A stretch of DNA of 64,000 nucleotides from Hymenobacter sp. DG25B (GTDB lineage Bacteria; Bacteroidota; Bacteroidia; Cytophagales; Hymenobacteraceae). The translations under genes and the position numbers were made by a program. Positions 34,637 through 43,713 of this stretch are shown one piece after another. Positions within the stretch are counted from its first letter, which is position 1. Every line of letters starts with the position of its first letter. Under the pieces are notes generated by a model. That model was not told the origin of the DNA. It searched no databases and saw nothing but the letters and a program-made list of their open reading frames with translations. The stretch covers positions 248,001 to 312,000 of the forward strand of contig NZ_CP010054.1 in assembly GCF_000801315.1 (NCBI RefSeq), in the 5' to 3' direction.

Positions 34637-35006
34637 GAATGGGGGGGTTTGGTTGTAAGAGAGATGGTTACAATACTAGCTCGTCAGTTTACTATAAATG
34701 AAATAGAATTTTGGCCAATTTTAATATGCTTTTATTAGCAATAAATTCTTTAACTATTTTTAAATCAATGTTTTATATTTTATGAAATTAGGATAAAATG
34801 CGAAATTTCGCTATTGAAAAAGTATTCGCCATTCTGGTTTATGTGCAAACCAAATTACCACGGGCATTTCTGTCTTCTTTCTAATGTCCAGGCAACTTCT
34901 TTCAGTGCAGTAAAAAGTAAGGTCCTGCAGCAGTACCGTCTGCTTAATTAATTAGCCCCTTTATTCCCACTGACAGTCATCCTCACTTGAACTAAACGGA
35001 AAAAAG
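34637..35006. promoter_or_regulatory. Amylase upstream region with two candidate operator palindromes
   Basis: About 370 AT-rich bases without a gene. GCGAAATTTCGC (34800-34811) is a perfect 12-base palindrome, and TGGTTT/AAACCA (34835-34852) has 6-base arms around a 6-base spacer. Sugar-responsive LacI-type regulators bind dyads of this size, so these are candidates only. Confidence 0.3.
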
Positions 35007-35034
35007 AAAGCCGCCTGCAGTTGCAGGCGGCTTT
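35007..35034. terminator. Intrinsic terminator of the first M13 gene
   Basis: AAAGCCGCCTGCA pairs with TGCAGGCGGCTTT across a two-base loop, 28 bases after the stop. Confidence 0.78.
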
Positions 35035-35061
35035 GCTAATCAGAACCCTATTAGGGCCGGT

Positions 35062-37185
35062 TTACCAGATGCGGGCGCGCTCGTTCTGAGCGCGCACCAT
35101 TTTACCCTGGTCTTTGCAGCCAAAGGCTTCGTAGAACTCGGGCATGTTCATCAGCGGGCCGTTGGTACGGTACTGCGCCGGCGAGTGCGGGTCCGTCTGT
35201 ACCTGCTGGCGGATGTACTCCGGGCGGGCATTGGTGCGCCACACCTGCGCCCAGGCCAGGAAGAAACGCTGTTCAGGCGAGAAACCGTCGTACTGCGGAC
35301 GGGGGCCGTTGCCGTGCTGCTTCTGCAGCTGCTTTTCCAAAGCGGAGTACGCCAGGGCCAGGCCACCGAAGTCGGCCAGGTTTTCGCCCATGGTCAGCTT
35401 ACCGTTCACGAACACCGAATCCAGGGGCTGGAAGGCCGAATACTGGGCGCCCACCATGTCGGCGCGCTTCGTGAATTCGTCGGCATCTTCCTTGGTCCAC
35501 CAGTCGCGCAGGTTGCCCTGGGCATCCGACTGCCGGCCACGGTCGTCGAAGCCGTGGGTGATTTCGTGGCCGATAACGGCACCCATACCACCGTAGTTTA
35601 CCGCGTCGTCGGCCTTGGGGTCGAAGAACGGCGGCTGCATGATGCCGGCGGGGAACACAATTTCATTCAGCGACGAGTTGTAGTAGGCATTCACCGTGGG
35701 CGGCGTCATACCCCACACGGAGCGGTCGATGGGCTTGCCGTAGCGGCTCAGGTTGTCTTTCGACTCCCACTCGCGGGCGGCCAGCATGTTTTTCAGGTAC
35801 GACTCACGCGAGATATTCAGGGCCGAATAGTCCTTCCACTTGTCGGGGTAGCCGATTTTTACGGTGAAGGCATTCAGCTTTTTCAGGGCTTCTTCCTTGG
35901 TAGCGGCGCTCATCCACTCCAGACCACGGATGTGCTCACCCATGGCTTCCTTGATGTTGGCCACCATTTCCTGGGCCTTCACTTTGGTTTCCGGGGTAAA
36001 AGCCTTATCCACGTACAGCTGGCCGAAGGCTTCGCCCAGGGCACCATCCGTAGCGCGCAGCATGCGCTTCCAGCGGGGCTGCTGCTCCTTGGCCCCGCTC
36101 AGCACCTGCTGAAAGCGGAACGACTCATCCACGTATGCCTTGGGCAGGGCCGAAGACACCGAATTGACGAGGTGAGCGCGCAGATAGGTTTTCCAGTCGG
36201 CGAGGGACTCCTGCTTGAGGGCCATATTGGCTTCTTTCAGGAAATCCGGCTGCCCCACAATTACTTCCTTAGCCGAGCTCAGGCCCAAAGAGGGCAGCAT
36301 GGCCGTGAGGCCCAGGTTAGGATACAGGCGGCTGGCCTCGGCCACCGTCATCTTGTTGTAGTTGGCGTAGGGGTCGCGCAGGGCTACCCGGTCTTTGCTG
36401 GCTTTGGCCAGGCGCGTCTCAATGCGCAGTACCGTAGCCGCGTTTTTGGCAGCGTTAGCCGGCGTCTCGCCCAACATTTTGAAGGTGTTGGTGAGGTAAG
36501 TGGTGTAAGCCGTGCGGATGCCTTTGGAGCGGGCATCATCCTTCAGATAATAGTCGCGGTCGGGCAGCGTGAGGCCGCCCTGGCTCAGGTACAGCGCGTA
36601 CTCGTCGCTCTTTTTGCGGTCCTGGTTCACGCCCAGGCCAAATACTGAACGGGTTTGCAGGCGCTGGGCCCGTACCAAAGCCGTTTGCAGGCCTTTCAGA
36701 TCCTTCACGGCCGCAATACGGGCCAGCTCGGGCTGCAGATACTTCAGGCCGGCTTTCTCGATGGCCATGGAGTCCATGGAAGAAGCGTAGTAGTCGCCTA
36801 CCTTCTGCAGATTAGAGCCTTTGGTAGCCGAGGTATTGGCCGCCGATTCCTCCAGAATGCTGCGCATCACGGCTTCATTCTGGTTGATGAGCGTATTCCA
36901 GGAGCTCCAGCGCGACTCAGCGGCCGGAATAGGGTTGTTCTTCAGCCAGGTGCCGGAAGCATACTGGAAGAAGTCGTCGCAGGGCGACACCGACTTGTCG
37001 ATGTTGGCGGGGTCGAGGCCCACGCCGGGCAGCACCGGGCCCGCCGAGGCCGTAACTGCGGTAGCCGTGGCCGGCGCCGTTGTGGGTTCGGTGGCCGTGG
37101 CCACCGGCGTGCTGCTGGCACAGCCCGACAGCACCAAGCCAGCAGCTGTACCCAGCGTTAAAAGAAAAGCACTAGTACGAAACAT
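35062..37185 (-). CDS. M13-family (neprilysin/PepO) metallopeptidase lipoprotein
   Basis: The 707-residue protein is an M13 zinc endopeptidase that would degrade oligopeptides in the periplasm or at the surface. It has a lipoprotein signal (LSGC near residue 22) and a Thr/Ala linker. The SPCDDFFQYASGTWL N-domain follows, with the zinc motif HEITH in VIGHEITHGFDDRGRQ, ENLADFGG with the third ligand, and the C-terminal CKDQGKMVRAQNERARIW. It lies in tandem with a paralogue 59 bases away; both have complete active sites. Confidence 0.93.
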   Translation of the reverse strand: MFRTSAFLLTLGTAAGLVLSGCASSTPVATATEPTTAPATATAVTASAGPVLPGVGLDPANIDKSVSPCDDFFQYASGTWLKNNPIPAAESRWSSWNTLINQNEAVMRSILEESAANTSATKGSNLQKVGDYYASSMDSMAIEKAGLKYLQPELARIAAVKDLKGLQTALVRAQRLQTRSVFGLGVNQDRKKSDEYALYLSQGGLTLPDRDYYLKDDARSKGIRTAYTTYLTNTFKMLGETPANAAKNAATVLRIETRLAKASKDRVALRDPYANYNKMTVAEASRLYPNLGLTAMLPSLGLSSAKEVIVGQPDFLKEANMALKQESLADWKTYLRAHLVNSVSSALPKAYVDESFRFQQVLSGAKEQQPRWKRMLRATDGALGEAFGQLYVDKAFTPETKVKAQEMVANIKEAMGEHIRGLEWMSAATKEEALKKLNAFTVKIGYPDKWKDYSALNISRESYLKNMLAAREWESKDNLSRYGKPIDRSVWGMTPPTVNAYYNSSLNEIVFPAGIMQPPFFDPKADDAVNYGGMGAVIGHEITHGFDDRGRQSDAQGNLRDWWTKEDADEFTKRADMVGAQYSAFQPLDSVFVNGKLTMGENLADFGGLALAYSALEKQLQKQHGNGPRPQYDGFSPEQRFFLAWAQVWRTNARPEYIRQQVQTDPHSPAQYRTNGPLMNMPEFYEAFGCKDQGKMVRAQNERARIW

Positions 37186-37244
37186 AAGAACGGTAAGAAG
37201 AGAGGAAAGTGAAGAACGAAGAGGTGATGAGGAGCTAAATATAG

Positions 37245-39347
37245 TTACCAGATCTTTGCGCGGTCCTGCTGAGCGCGCACCATTTTCTGGCCTTCCTGGC
37301 AGCCGAAGGCCTCATAGAACTGGGGCATGTTCATGAGCGGGCCAATAGTGCGGTATTGCCCCGGCGAGTGGGGGTCGGTGAGGATCTGCTGGCGCAGGGC
37401 TTCGGGGCGGATGTTGGTGCGCCGCAGCTGGGCCCAGGAGAGGAAGAAGCGCTGCTCCGGCGTGAAGCCATCGAACTTAGGGCGCGGACCGCTGCCGTAG
37501 CGCTGCTGCAGCTGCTTTTGCAGAGCGCCATACACTACCGTGAGCCCGGCGAAGTCGGCCAGATTTTCACCCATGGTCAGCTTGCCATTCACGAATACCG
37601 AATCCAGGGGCGAGAAGGCCGAATACTGGCGGCCTACTACCTCAGCGCGCTGGGTAAACTTCTCAGCATCTTCCTTGGTCCACCAGTCGCGCAGGTTGCC
37701 CTCGGCGTCGTACTGCCGGCCCTGGTCGTCGAAACCGTGCGTGATTTCGTGGCCGATAACGCCCCCGATGGCACCGTAGTTTACCGCATCATCGGCCTTG
37801 GGGTCGAAGAACGGGGGCTGCAGGTACCCGGCCGGGAACACAATTTCGTTCATCGGCGGGTTGTAATAGGCATTGATGGTGGAGGGCGTCATGCCCCACT
37901 CGTTGCGGTCGATGGGGCCGCCGTACTTTTTCACTTCCTGGCGGTAGTCCCACTCGCGGGCGGCCAGCAGGTTTTTCAGGTAGGAGTCGCGGGAGATGGT
38001 GAGGGCCGAATAGTCCTTCCACTCATCGGGGTAGCCGATTTTCACGCGCAGGGCGTTCAGCTTTTTCAGCGCCTCGGCTTTGGTGGCGTCGCTCATCCAG
38101 GTGTTGGTCTGGATGTGCTCGGCCATGGAGGCCTTGATGTTGGTGACCATTTCCAGGGCCTTTCGCTTGGCGGCGGGGGAAAAGGCTTTGTCAACATAAA
38201 GTTGACCGAAGGCTTCGCCCAGCGCCTGGTCCGTAGAAGCCAGCATGCGCTTCCAGCGGGTGGGCAGTTGCTTGGTGCCGCCCAGCACCTGGCTAAACCG
38301 GAACGACTCATCCACATACGCCTTTGTCAGGGCTGAGGAAACGGAGCGCACCAGGTGCCAGCGCAGGTAGGTTTTCAGATCGGCCAGCGGCTCGGTCTTC
38401 AGCACTTTGTTGGCTTCATCCAGGAAAGCGGGCTGGCCCACAATCACCTCCTGGGCCGCGCCCAGCTGCAGGGCACCCAGTACGCGGGGCAGGTTCAGGT
38501 TGGGGTAGCGCTTGCTTGCCTCGGCCAGCGCCATTTTGTTGTAGTTGGCCTGCGGGTCGCGCAGCTCTACGCGGGTGCGGGAGGCCTTGGCCAGGCGCGT
38601 CTCGATGCGCTCTACCGTAGCCGCATTTTTCTGCGCGGTGGCCGGGTTGTCGCCCAGCAGGGCAAACATATTCGTCAGGTACTTGCGGTAGGCAGCCCGG
38701 ATGGTTTCGGTGCGGGCGTCCTGCTTGAAGTAGTAGTCGCGGTCGGGCAGCGTGAGGCCGCCCTGGTACAGGCCTACGGCGTATTGGGTGGTTTTTTTCT
38801 CGTCTACCTCCACCCCGGCACCAAAGAAGGCCCCGGTTTTCAGCAGCTTGTGGCGGGCAATTATGTCCTGCAGGCCGCGCAAATCTTTCACGGCGGCAAT
38901 GCGGCTGAGCTCGGGCTGCAGCGGGGCCAGGCCGGCCTTTTCAATGGCAACGGTGTCCATGGCCGAGGCATAGAAGTCGCCGACCTTCTGCAGGTTAGAG
39001 CCCTTTTCAGCGGCGGTATTAGCGGCGGCTTCTTCCAGAATGCGGCGCAGCAGGGCCTGGGTTCGGTCGCCGAGCAGGTTGCGCGGGCCCCAGCTGGAGG
39101 CATAGGCCGGAATGGGGTTGTTCTTCAGCCAGGCGCCGCCGGAATACTGGAAAAAGTCCTCGCAGGGCGAAACGCTTGGGTCCAGGTCGGCTACATCCAG
39201 ACCCACCCCTTTTACTACGGCTTCGGTGGGGGCCGCCGGTGCGGCGGCGGTGGGAGTGGAAGGTGCCTTTTGGCTGGTGGCACAGCCCGCTACGGCCCAT
39301 ACGGCTGCCGCGGCAAGTGAACGGGTGAGAATAGAAGTCTTCTGCAT
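37245..39347 (-). CDS. M13-family metallopeptidase lipoprotein, tandem paralogue
   Basis: A 700-residue relative of the downstream M13 gene, with the same layout: lipobox AVAGC, SPCEDFFQYSGGAWL, HEITHGFDDQGRQ, ENLADFAG and the ending MVRAQQDRAKIW. Sequence differs throughout (for example YFKQDARTETIRAAY versus YLKDDARSKGIRTAY), so the duplication is not recent. The ATG at 39347 is the natural start; a TTG at 39353 is unlikely. The two genes probably form one transcription unit. Different substrate ranges are possible. Confidence 0.93.
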   Translation of the reverse strand: MQKTSILTRSLAAAAVWAVAGCATSQKAPSTPTAAAPAAPTEAVVKGVGLDVADLDPSVSPCEDFFQYSGGAWLKNNPIPAYASSWGPRNLLGDRTQALLRRILEEAAANTAAEKGSNLQKVGDFYASAMDTVAIEKAGLAPLQPELSRIAAVKDLRGLQDIIARHKLLKTGAFFGAGVEVDEKKTTQYAVGLYQGGLTLPDRDYYFKQDARTETIRAAYRKYLTNMFALLGDNPATAQKNAATVERIETRLAKASRTRVELRDPQANYNKMALAEASKRYPNLNLPRVLGALQLGAAQEVIVGQPAFLDEANKVLKTEPLADLKTYLRWHLVRSVSSALTKAYVDESFRFSQVLGGTKQLPTRWKRMLASTDQALGEAFGQLYVDKAFSPAAKRKALEMVTNIKASMAEHIQTNTWMSDATKAEALKKLNALRVKIGYPDEWKDYSALTISRDSYLKNLLAAREWDYRQEVKKYGGPIDRNEWGMTPSTINAYYNPPMNEIVFPAGYLQPPFFDPKADDAVNYGAIGGVIGHEITHGFDDQGRQYDAEGNLRDWWTKEDAEKFTQRAEVVGRQYSAFSPLDSVFVNGKLTMGENLADFAGLTVVYGALQKQLQQRYGSGPRPKFDGFTPEQRFFLSWAQLRRTNIRPEALRQQILTDPHSPGQYRTIGPLMNMPQFYEAFGCQEGQKMVRAQQDRAKIW

Positions 39348-39372
39348 TGACAAGAGAAGGGTGGGGAAAAGT

Positions 39373-39409
39373 CAGGAGCGGGCCTTTGCCAGGCAAAGAC
39401 CCGCTCCTG
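39373..39409 (-). terminator. Long hairpin, probable terminator of the oxidoreductase gene
   Basis: Arms at 39373-39390 and 39392-39409 pair almost completely (CAGGAGCGGG with CCCGCTCCTG, then CTTTGCC with GGCAAAG). On the minus strand it follows the oxidoreductase stop by about 58 bases and is trailed by a short T-run, ahead of the M13 start. Confidence 0.65.
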
Positions 39410-39467
39410 CAAGTTAGGCTGCATGAGCCACTTCCTACTCGGTTTCTCCAGCTCGCAATGGCCCACT

Positions 39468-40580
39468 TTATCTTTTTCGAGGGCGGGCCCGCACGTATTG
39501 GTCCGGCCAGGCAATGTCGGCACCCAGCTCGTGGGCGGCATGCAGCGGAAAGTAGGGGTCGCGCAGCAGCTCCCGGGCCAGCAAAACCATATCGGCCTGG
39601 TGGTTGGCAATGATGCTTTCGGCCTCTTCGGCCGTGGTAATCATACCCACGGCACCGGTGGGCAGGCCGGTTTCCTGTTTGATGCGGGCGGCAAAAGGCA
39701 GCTGGTACATGGGCCCCACGGGAATAGGCGCCACGGGCACGTTACCGCCGGTGGAGCAGTCCAGCAGGTCGACGCCTTTGTGCTGCAGCACGCGGGCCAG
39801 GGCCACGGAGTCATCGGCGGTCCAGCCGCCTTCAGTCCAGTCGGTAGCGGAGATGCGCACGAACAGCGGGTACTCAGCGGGCCACACGCTGCGGGTGGCT
39901 TCCACTACTTCCAGCAGTAGGCGGATGCGGTTTTCAAAGGAGCCGCCGTAGGCATCGGTGCGCTGGTTGCTGAGCGGGGACATGAACTCGTGCAGCAGAT
40001 AGCCGTGGGCCGCGTGCACTTCAATCACCTCAAAGCCAGCCTCCAGGGAGCGAACTGCCGCCGCCCGGAAATCAGCAACCACCTTTTCAATACCGGCCGG
40101 GAAGAGTTCCTGCGGGGCTGCTTCGTCCCCGGAAAACGGCAGGGCGCTGGGCGCTACCCGCACCCAGCCGCCTTCCTCGGTAGGCCCGATGAGCGTGCCG
40201 CCTTTCCAGGGGCTGCGGTGGCTGGCTTTGCGGCCGGCATGCGCCAGCTGAATGCCGGACACGGCGCCCTGGCTTTTTAGAAAATCGGTGATGCGCTTCA
40301 GGAAAGGCACGTGGGCATCGTCCCAAATCCCCAGGTCATCGGGGGTGATGCGGCCTTCCGGCGAAACGGCGGCGGCTTCCGTAATGACCAGTCCGGCCCC
40401 GCCCACGGCGCGGCTGCCTAGGTGCACCAGGTGCCAATCGTTGGCAAAGCCATCCTGGCTGCTGTACTCGCACATCGGCGACACGGCAATGCGGTTTTTA
40501 AACGTAATGCCGCGCAGAGTAAGCGGCGTGAAGAGCTGAGACACGGTATAGCGGGCTGAGGTGATACAGAAAGTCTTCAT
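39468..40580 (-). CDS. Old yellow enzyme-family NADH:flavin oxidoreductase (YqjM-like)
   Basis: The 370-residue protein is an FMN-dependent ene-reductase-type enzyme that reduces activated C=C bonds. It has SPMCEYSSQDGFANDWHLVH, HAGRKAS and HAAHGYLLHEFMSPLSNQRT, YGGSFENRIRLLLEV, and RISATDWTEGGW. The last 60 residues have the FMN-phosphate segment and LLARELLRDPYFPLHAAHEL. The Cys in SPMCEYS is the YqjM-type Cys26 equivalent. The ATG at 40580 is preferred to the frame start at 40655. It appears monocistronic. Confidence 0.9.
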   Translation of the reverse strand: MKTFCITSARYTVSQLFTPLTLRGITFKNRIAVSPMCEYSSQDGFANDWHLVHLGSRAVGGAGLVITEAAAVSPEGRITPDDLGIWDDAHVPFLKRITDFLKSQGAVSGIQLAHAGRKASHRSPWKGGTLIGPTEEGGWVRVAPSALPFSGDEAAPQELFPAGIEKVVADFRAAAVRSLEAGFEVIEVHAAHGYLLHEFMSPLSNQRTDAYGGSFENRIRLLLEVVEATRSVWPAEYPLFVRISATDWTEGGWTADDSVALARVLQHKGVDLLDCSTGGNVPVAPIPVGPMYQLPFAARIKQETGLPTGAVGMITTAEEAESIIANHQADMVLLARELLRDPYFPLHAAHELGADIAWPDQYVRARPRKR

Positions 40581-40720
40581 AACTCTATTGCGGGGCCCGG
40601 GGTTTAGAAGCTGCCCCTGGCCAGGTCCGGCGCCGGGCGCACTATTAATACCCAATTATCCCGGCCTCCGTAAAGCCCGGCAGTCACCTATCTGTTTCCT
40701 GACCTCTTTTCCTGACTTCT

Positions 40721-41635
40721 ATGAATATGCACTACATCCGGCGCGGCACCGGCAAGCCTTTGCTTTTGGTACATGGTATTGGCGGCAGCTGGCGCTCCTG
40801 GAATACCATTCTGGATGATTTGGCCGCCGAGCGCGAGGTTATTGCCGTGGATTTACCGGGCTTTGGCGACACGCCCCCGCTGTCCGGTCCGGTTACCATT
40901 GGCACACTGGCCGATGCCCTCACCGAATTCCTGGAGGCACACCAGTTGCTGGGGATTGATGCCGTAGGTAGCTCCATGGGGGCCCGCCTGGTGCTGGAAA
41001 TGGCCCGGCGGGGCGGTGTACTGGGCGCGGTGGTTTCCCTGGACCCCGGCGGATTCTGGCAGGGCTGGGAAATTCCCTTCTTCTACTACACCGTGGCCGG
41101 CTCCATCCGGCTGGTGCGGGCGTTGCAGCCCGTTATGCCCGCCCTGACCAGCAGCGCAGTGGGCCGAACGGCCCTGTTTGCGCAGTTCTCAGCCAAGCCC
41201 TGGCGTCTGTCGCCAAAAATTACGCTGGATGAGATGCGCACCTTTGCCGCCGCACCTTCTTTCGATGAGCTGCTGGATAGCCTGGCCTACGGCGAAAAGC
41301 AGCAGGGCGCGCCCGAAGGGTCTGTTCCGGCGCCGCTGGTTATTGGCTGGGGCCGGCAGGATCTGGTTTGCCTGCCGCGGCAGGCAGCGCGGGCCCAGGC
41401 CCTGTTTCCCGATGCCCGGCTGCATTGGTTTGCGGGCTGCGGCCACTTTCCGCAGTGGGACCAGCCCCAGGAAACCGTCCGCCTGATTCTGCAGGTAACC
41501 CAGGGCGAGTATATTGGGCAGGAAGCGGGCAGAGAAGCCGCTGCCCAGCCCCGGCCGCAGCGCACCCTGGCGGTAGCAGCCGTGGCAGGGGTAGCCGTAG
41601 CCGGCCTGTGGCTGCTGGCCCGCCGCTCCCGATAG
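40721..41635 (+). CDS. Alpha/beta-hydrolase with C-terminal membrane segment
   Basis: The 304-residue protein has VHGIGGSWRSW (oxyanion), GSSMGARLVLE with the nucleophile Ser, WGRQDLVCLP with an Asp, and GCGHFPQWDQP with the His. That is a complete triad. The tail has a Gln/Arg linker and a hydrophobic helix (TLAVAAVAGVAVAGLWLLA) ending ARRSR, so it is probably anchored to the inner membrane from the cytoplasmic side. The substrate is unknown. It is divergent from the oxidoreductase gene. Confidence 0.8.
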   Translation: MNMHYIRRGTGKPLLLVHGIGGSWRSWNTILDDLAAEREVIAVDLPGFGDTPPLSGPVTIGTLADALTEFLEAHQLLGIDAVGSSMGARLVLEMARRGGVLGAVVSLDPGGFWQGWEIPFFYYTVAGSIRLVRALQPVMPALTSSAVGRTALFAQFSAKPWRLSPKITLDEMRTFAAAPSFDELLDSLAYGEKQQGAPEGSVPAPLVIGWGRQDLVCLPRQAARAQALFPDARLHWFAGCGHFPQWDQPQETVRLILQVTQGEYIGQEAGREAAAQPRPQRTLAVAAVAGVAVAGLWLLARRSR

Positions 41636-41742
41636 ATCATATAAGTGGCGCCGCCGGCATAGAGTCCGCTGGGCCCGGCCCCAAACACTTGCCCGGTGGC
41701 TGGGTTTAACGAATTATTTTAACTGCCTTTTCCTCAATTATT

Positions 41743-42261
41743 GTGGCTGAATCCCTGGAAGTATGGCTGCGCGGCCCGTTGCCCGCCATACCCCCTTTGT
41801 TTCAACCCGTGGCGCATGCCCTGCTGCAGGCCCGGGAAGAAGTAACGGCGCTGCTGGCTGACTTTCCGGCCGACCTGCTCTGGGAACGGCCCGCGGGCGT
41901 GGCTTCCGTGGGCTTTCACCTGCAGCACCTGATAGGTGTGCTCTCCCGTCTCTTTACCTATGCCCGCGCCGAAACGCTGACGCCGGAGCAGCTGCAGGCG
42001 CTCCGCGCCGAAGGCCAGCCCACCAGCGCCACGGCGACTGAGTTAGTCGGGCAGTTTTCTGAGCAGGTAGATAAAGCACTGGAGCAGCTGCGCCTAACGC
42101 CGCAGGACACCGCCACGGAGCCGCGCAGAGTGGGCCGGGCCCAATTACCCTCCACAGTACTGGGCCTGCTGTTTCATGCCGCCGAGCATACCCAGCGCCA
42201 TGTGGGCCAGCTGCTGGTAACGGCGCGGGTGCTGCAGGCCGCCTCAACCTCGGACCGGTAA
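41743..42261 (+). CDS. DinB-family protein
   Basis: DinB proteins are four-helix bundles, often with a metal bound by three His, and act as thiol transferases or have unknown roles. This 172-residue protein has FHLQHLIGVLSRL near residue 58 and the late HAAEHTQRHVGQL helix with further His, matching that plan. The start codon is GTG at 41743. It is followed 43 bases later by a pirin gene on the same strand, suggesting cotranscription. Confidence 0.78.
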   Translation: MAESLEVWLRGPLPAIPPLFQPVAHALLQAREEVTALLADFPADLLWERPAGVASVGFHLQHLIGVLSRLFTYARAETLTPEQLQALRAEGQPTSATATELVGQFSEQVDKALEQLRLTPQDTATEPRRVGRAQLPSTVLGLLFHAAEHTQRHVGQLLVTARVLQAASTSDR

Positions 42262-42303
42262 AGCCAGTATCCCTTCCCATTATCTATTCTCTGCCTGATT
42301 TCT

Positions 42304-43164
42304 ATGTCGCTTCGCCAAATAAAACAGCAGCACCGTGCCGTTAGCGCCCCTATTGCTGACCTGATTACCTACCGCGCCCTGCCCACGCAGGCCGTGGAGC
42401 ACATCGACCCGTTTCTGTTTCTGAACCACCACGGCCCGCAGGTATACCGGCCTAAAAACCAGGGGCTGCCGTTTGGGCCGCACCCGCACCGCGGCTTTGA
42501 GACGGTAACATTTATTGTGGCCGGCGACATTATGCACCAGGACAGCGGCGGGCACAAAAGCGTGATTGAAGCCGGCGGCATTCAGTGGATGACGGCGGGC
42601 AGCGGCCTGATTCACTCCGAAGTTTCCTCAGAGCAGTTTAAAGCCACCGGCGGCGACCTGGAAATTCTCCAGCTGTGGGTGAACCTGCCGGCCAAAAACA
42701 AGATGGTAGCGCCGCGCTACATCGGGCTGCAGCAGGATGAGATTCCCACCGTGGCGCTGGATGAAGGCCGAATTCTGATTCATGCCGTATCGGGGACGTG
42801 GGCGGGCACAGCCGGGGCCATTCAGCCGCTGGCTGATGTACAGCTGGCTACCCTTGACCTGCAGGCGGGCAGCACCCTGGATTTAAGTATTGCCGCGGAG
42901 CGCAGCATCTTCTTCTATACCATTACCGGGAAGCTGCGCCTGAACGGGCAGGACACCGAAGCCCGCCAGCTGGTAGAATTTACGCATGAAGGCGACGAGC
43001 TGCATATAGAAGCCCTGACGGATGCCAAGATTCTGCTGGGCCACGCCCGGCCTTTCAACGAGCCCATTGTGGCGTACGGTCCTTTCGTGATGAATACGGA
43101 AGCCGAAATCCGCCAGGCCTACCACGATTATCAGTCGGGAAAATTTGGCACCTGGCAGGGTTAA
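42304..43164 (+). CDS. Pirin-family protein
   Basis: A 286-residue bicupin. The N-terminal cupin has GPHPHRGFETVTFIVAGDIM, HQDSGGHKSVIEAGGIQWM and GSGLIHSE, which supply the His/Glu metal ligands of pirins. The C-terminal cupin ends AYGPFVMNTEAEIRQAY. Some pirins are quercetinases, others redox sensors or regulators; sequence alone does not decide. It lies in a plus-strand run with DinB, SUKH-3 and Gfo/Idh genes. Confidence 0.9.
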   Translation: MSLRQIKQQHRAVSAPIADLITYRALPTQAVEHIDPFLFLNHHGPQVYRPKNQGLPFGPHPHRGFETVTFIVAGDIMHQDSGGHKSVIEAGGIQWMTAGSGLIHSEVSSEQFKATGGDLEILQLWVNLPAKNKMVAPRYIGLQQDEIPTVALDEGRILIHAVSGTWAGTAGAIQPLADVQLATLDLQAGSTLDLSIAAERSIFFYTITGKLRLNGQDTEARQLVEFTHEGDELHIEALTDAKILLGHARPFNEPIVAYGPFVMNTEAEIRQAYHDYQSGKFGTWQG

Positions 43165-43209
43165 AACGCATTAGTTTCCCTGATTGAACTTCTTTACCTT
43201 ACTCGGCTT

Positions 43210-43677
43210 ATGAGTAACCCCACCAGCCGTTCGTTCTTATTTACGCCCGAAGTGCACCACCTGCTGGTAGAAGCCGGCTGGCACCGAAGCCGGACGGTGG
43301 AGCTAAGCCACTGCCGGCTGCCGGTTTCTATCGTGGTCGGCTGGCCGGCGCCGGTGCAGGCATTTTTAGCCGAGTTTGGCGGCCTCATGCTCTACTTCAT
43401 CCGCCGCGACGACAGTATTGCCTACCTCCACTTTGATGTGGCCCGGGCGTATCAGAATTCCGCCACCGGCTACCCCCTGGCCGAGTATGCCCTGCGGGCC
43501 GGCGAGCTGGCCTTATACATTATTGGGCAGGCCTACACGGAGAATCTGTTGCTGCTGATGAGCGCAACCGGCCAGGTTTACGGCGGCTACGAGGATTCCC
43601 TGTATGCTATTGCCGGGAACGGGGAAACGGCCATTGAAGCCATTTGCCTGGATCTGCCGTTTCGGGAGATACCCTAG
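43210..43677 (+). CDS. SUKH-3-domain protein (orphan immunity-type)
   Basis: The 155-residue protein matches the SUKH-3 pattern: LLVEAGWHRSRTVEL near residue 20, VQAFLAEFGGLMLYF near 55, then YALRAGELALYIIGQAYTENLLLLMSATGQ and a tail with GNGETAIEAICLDL. SUKH proteins are immunity proteins against polymorphic toxins, and Bacteroidota carry many. No toxin gene is adjacent; the neighbours are a pirin and an oxidoreductase. It may protect against a neighbour's toxin or serve another role. Confidence 0.7.
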   Translation: MSNPTSRSFLFTPEVHHLLVEAGWHRSRTVELSHCRLPVSIVVGWPAPVQAFLAEFGGLMLYFIRRDDSIAYLHFDVARAYQNSATGYPLAEYALRAGELALYIIGQAYTENLLLLMSATGQVYGGYEDSLYAIAGNGETAIEAICLDLPFREIP

Positions 43678-43713
43678 GCCGGTTCTGCCCGGCGGCTTAT
43701 TTGCTTGTGCCTT

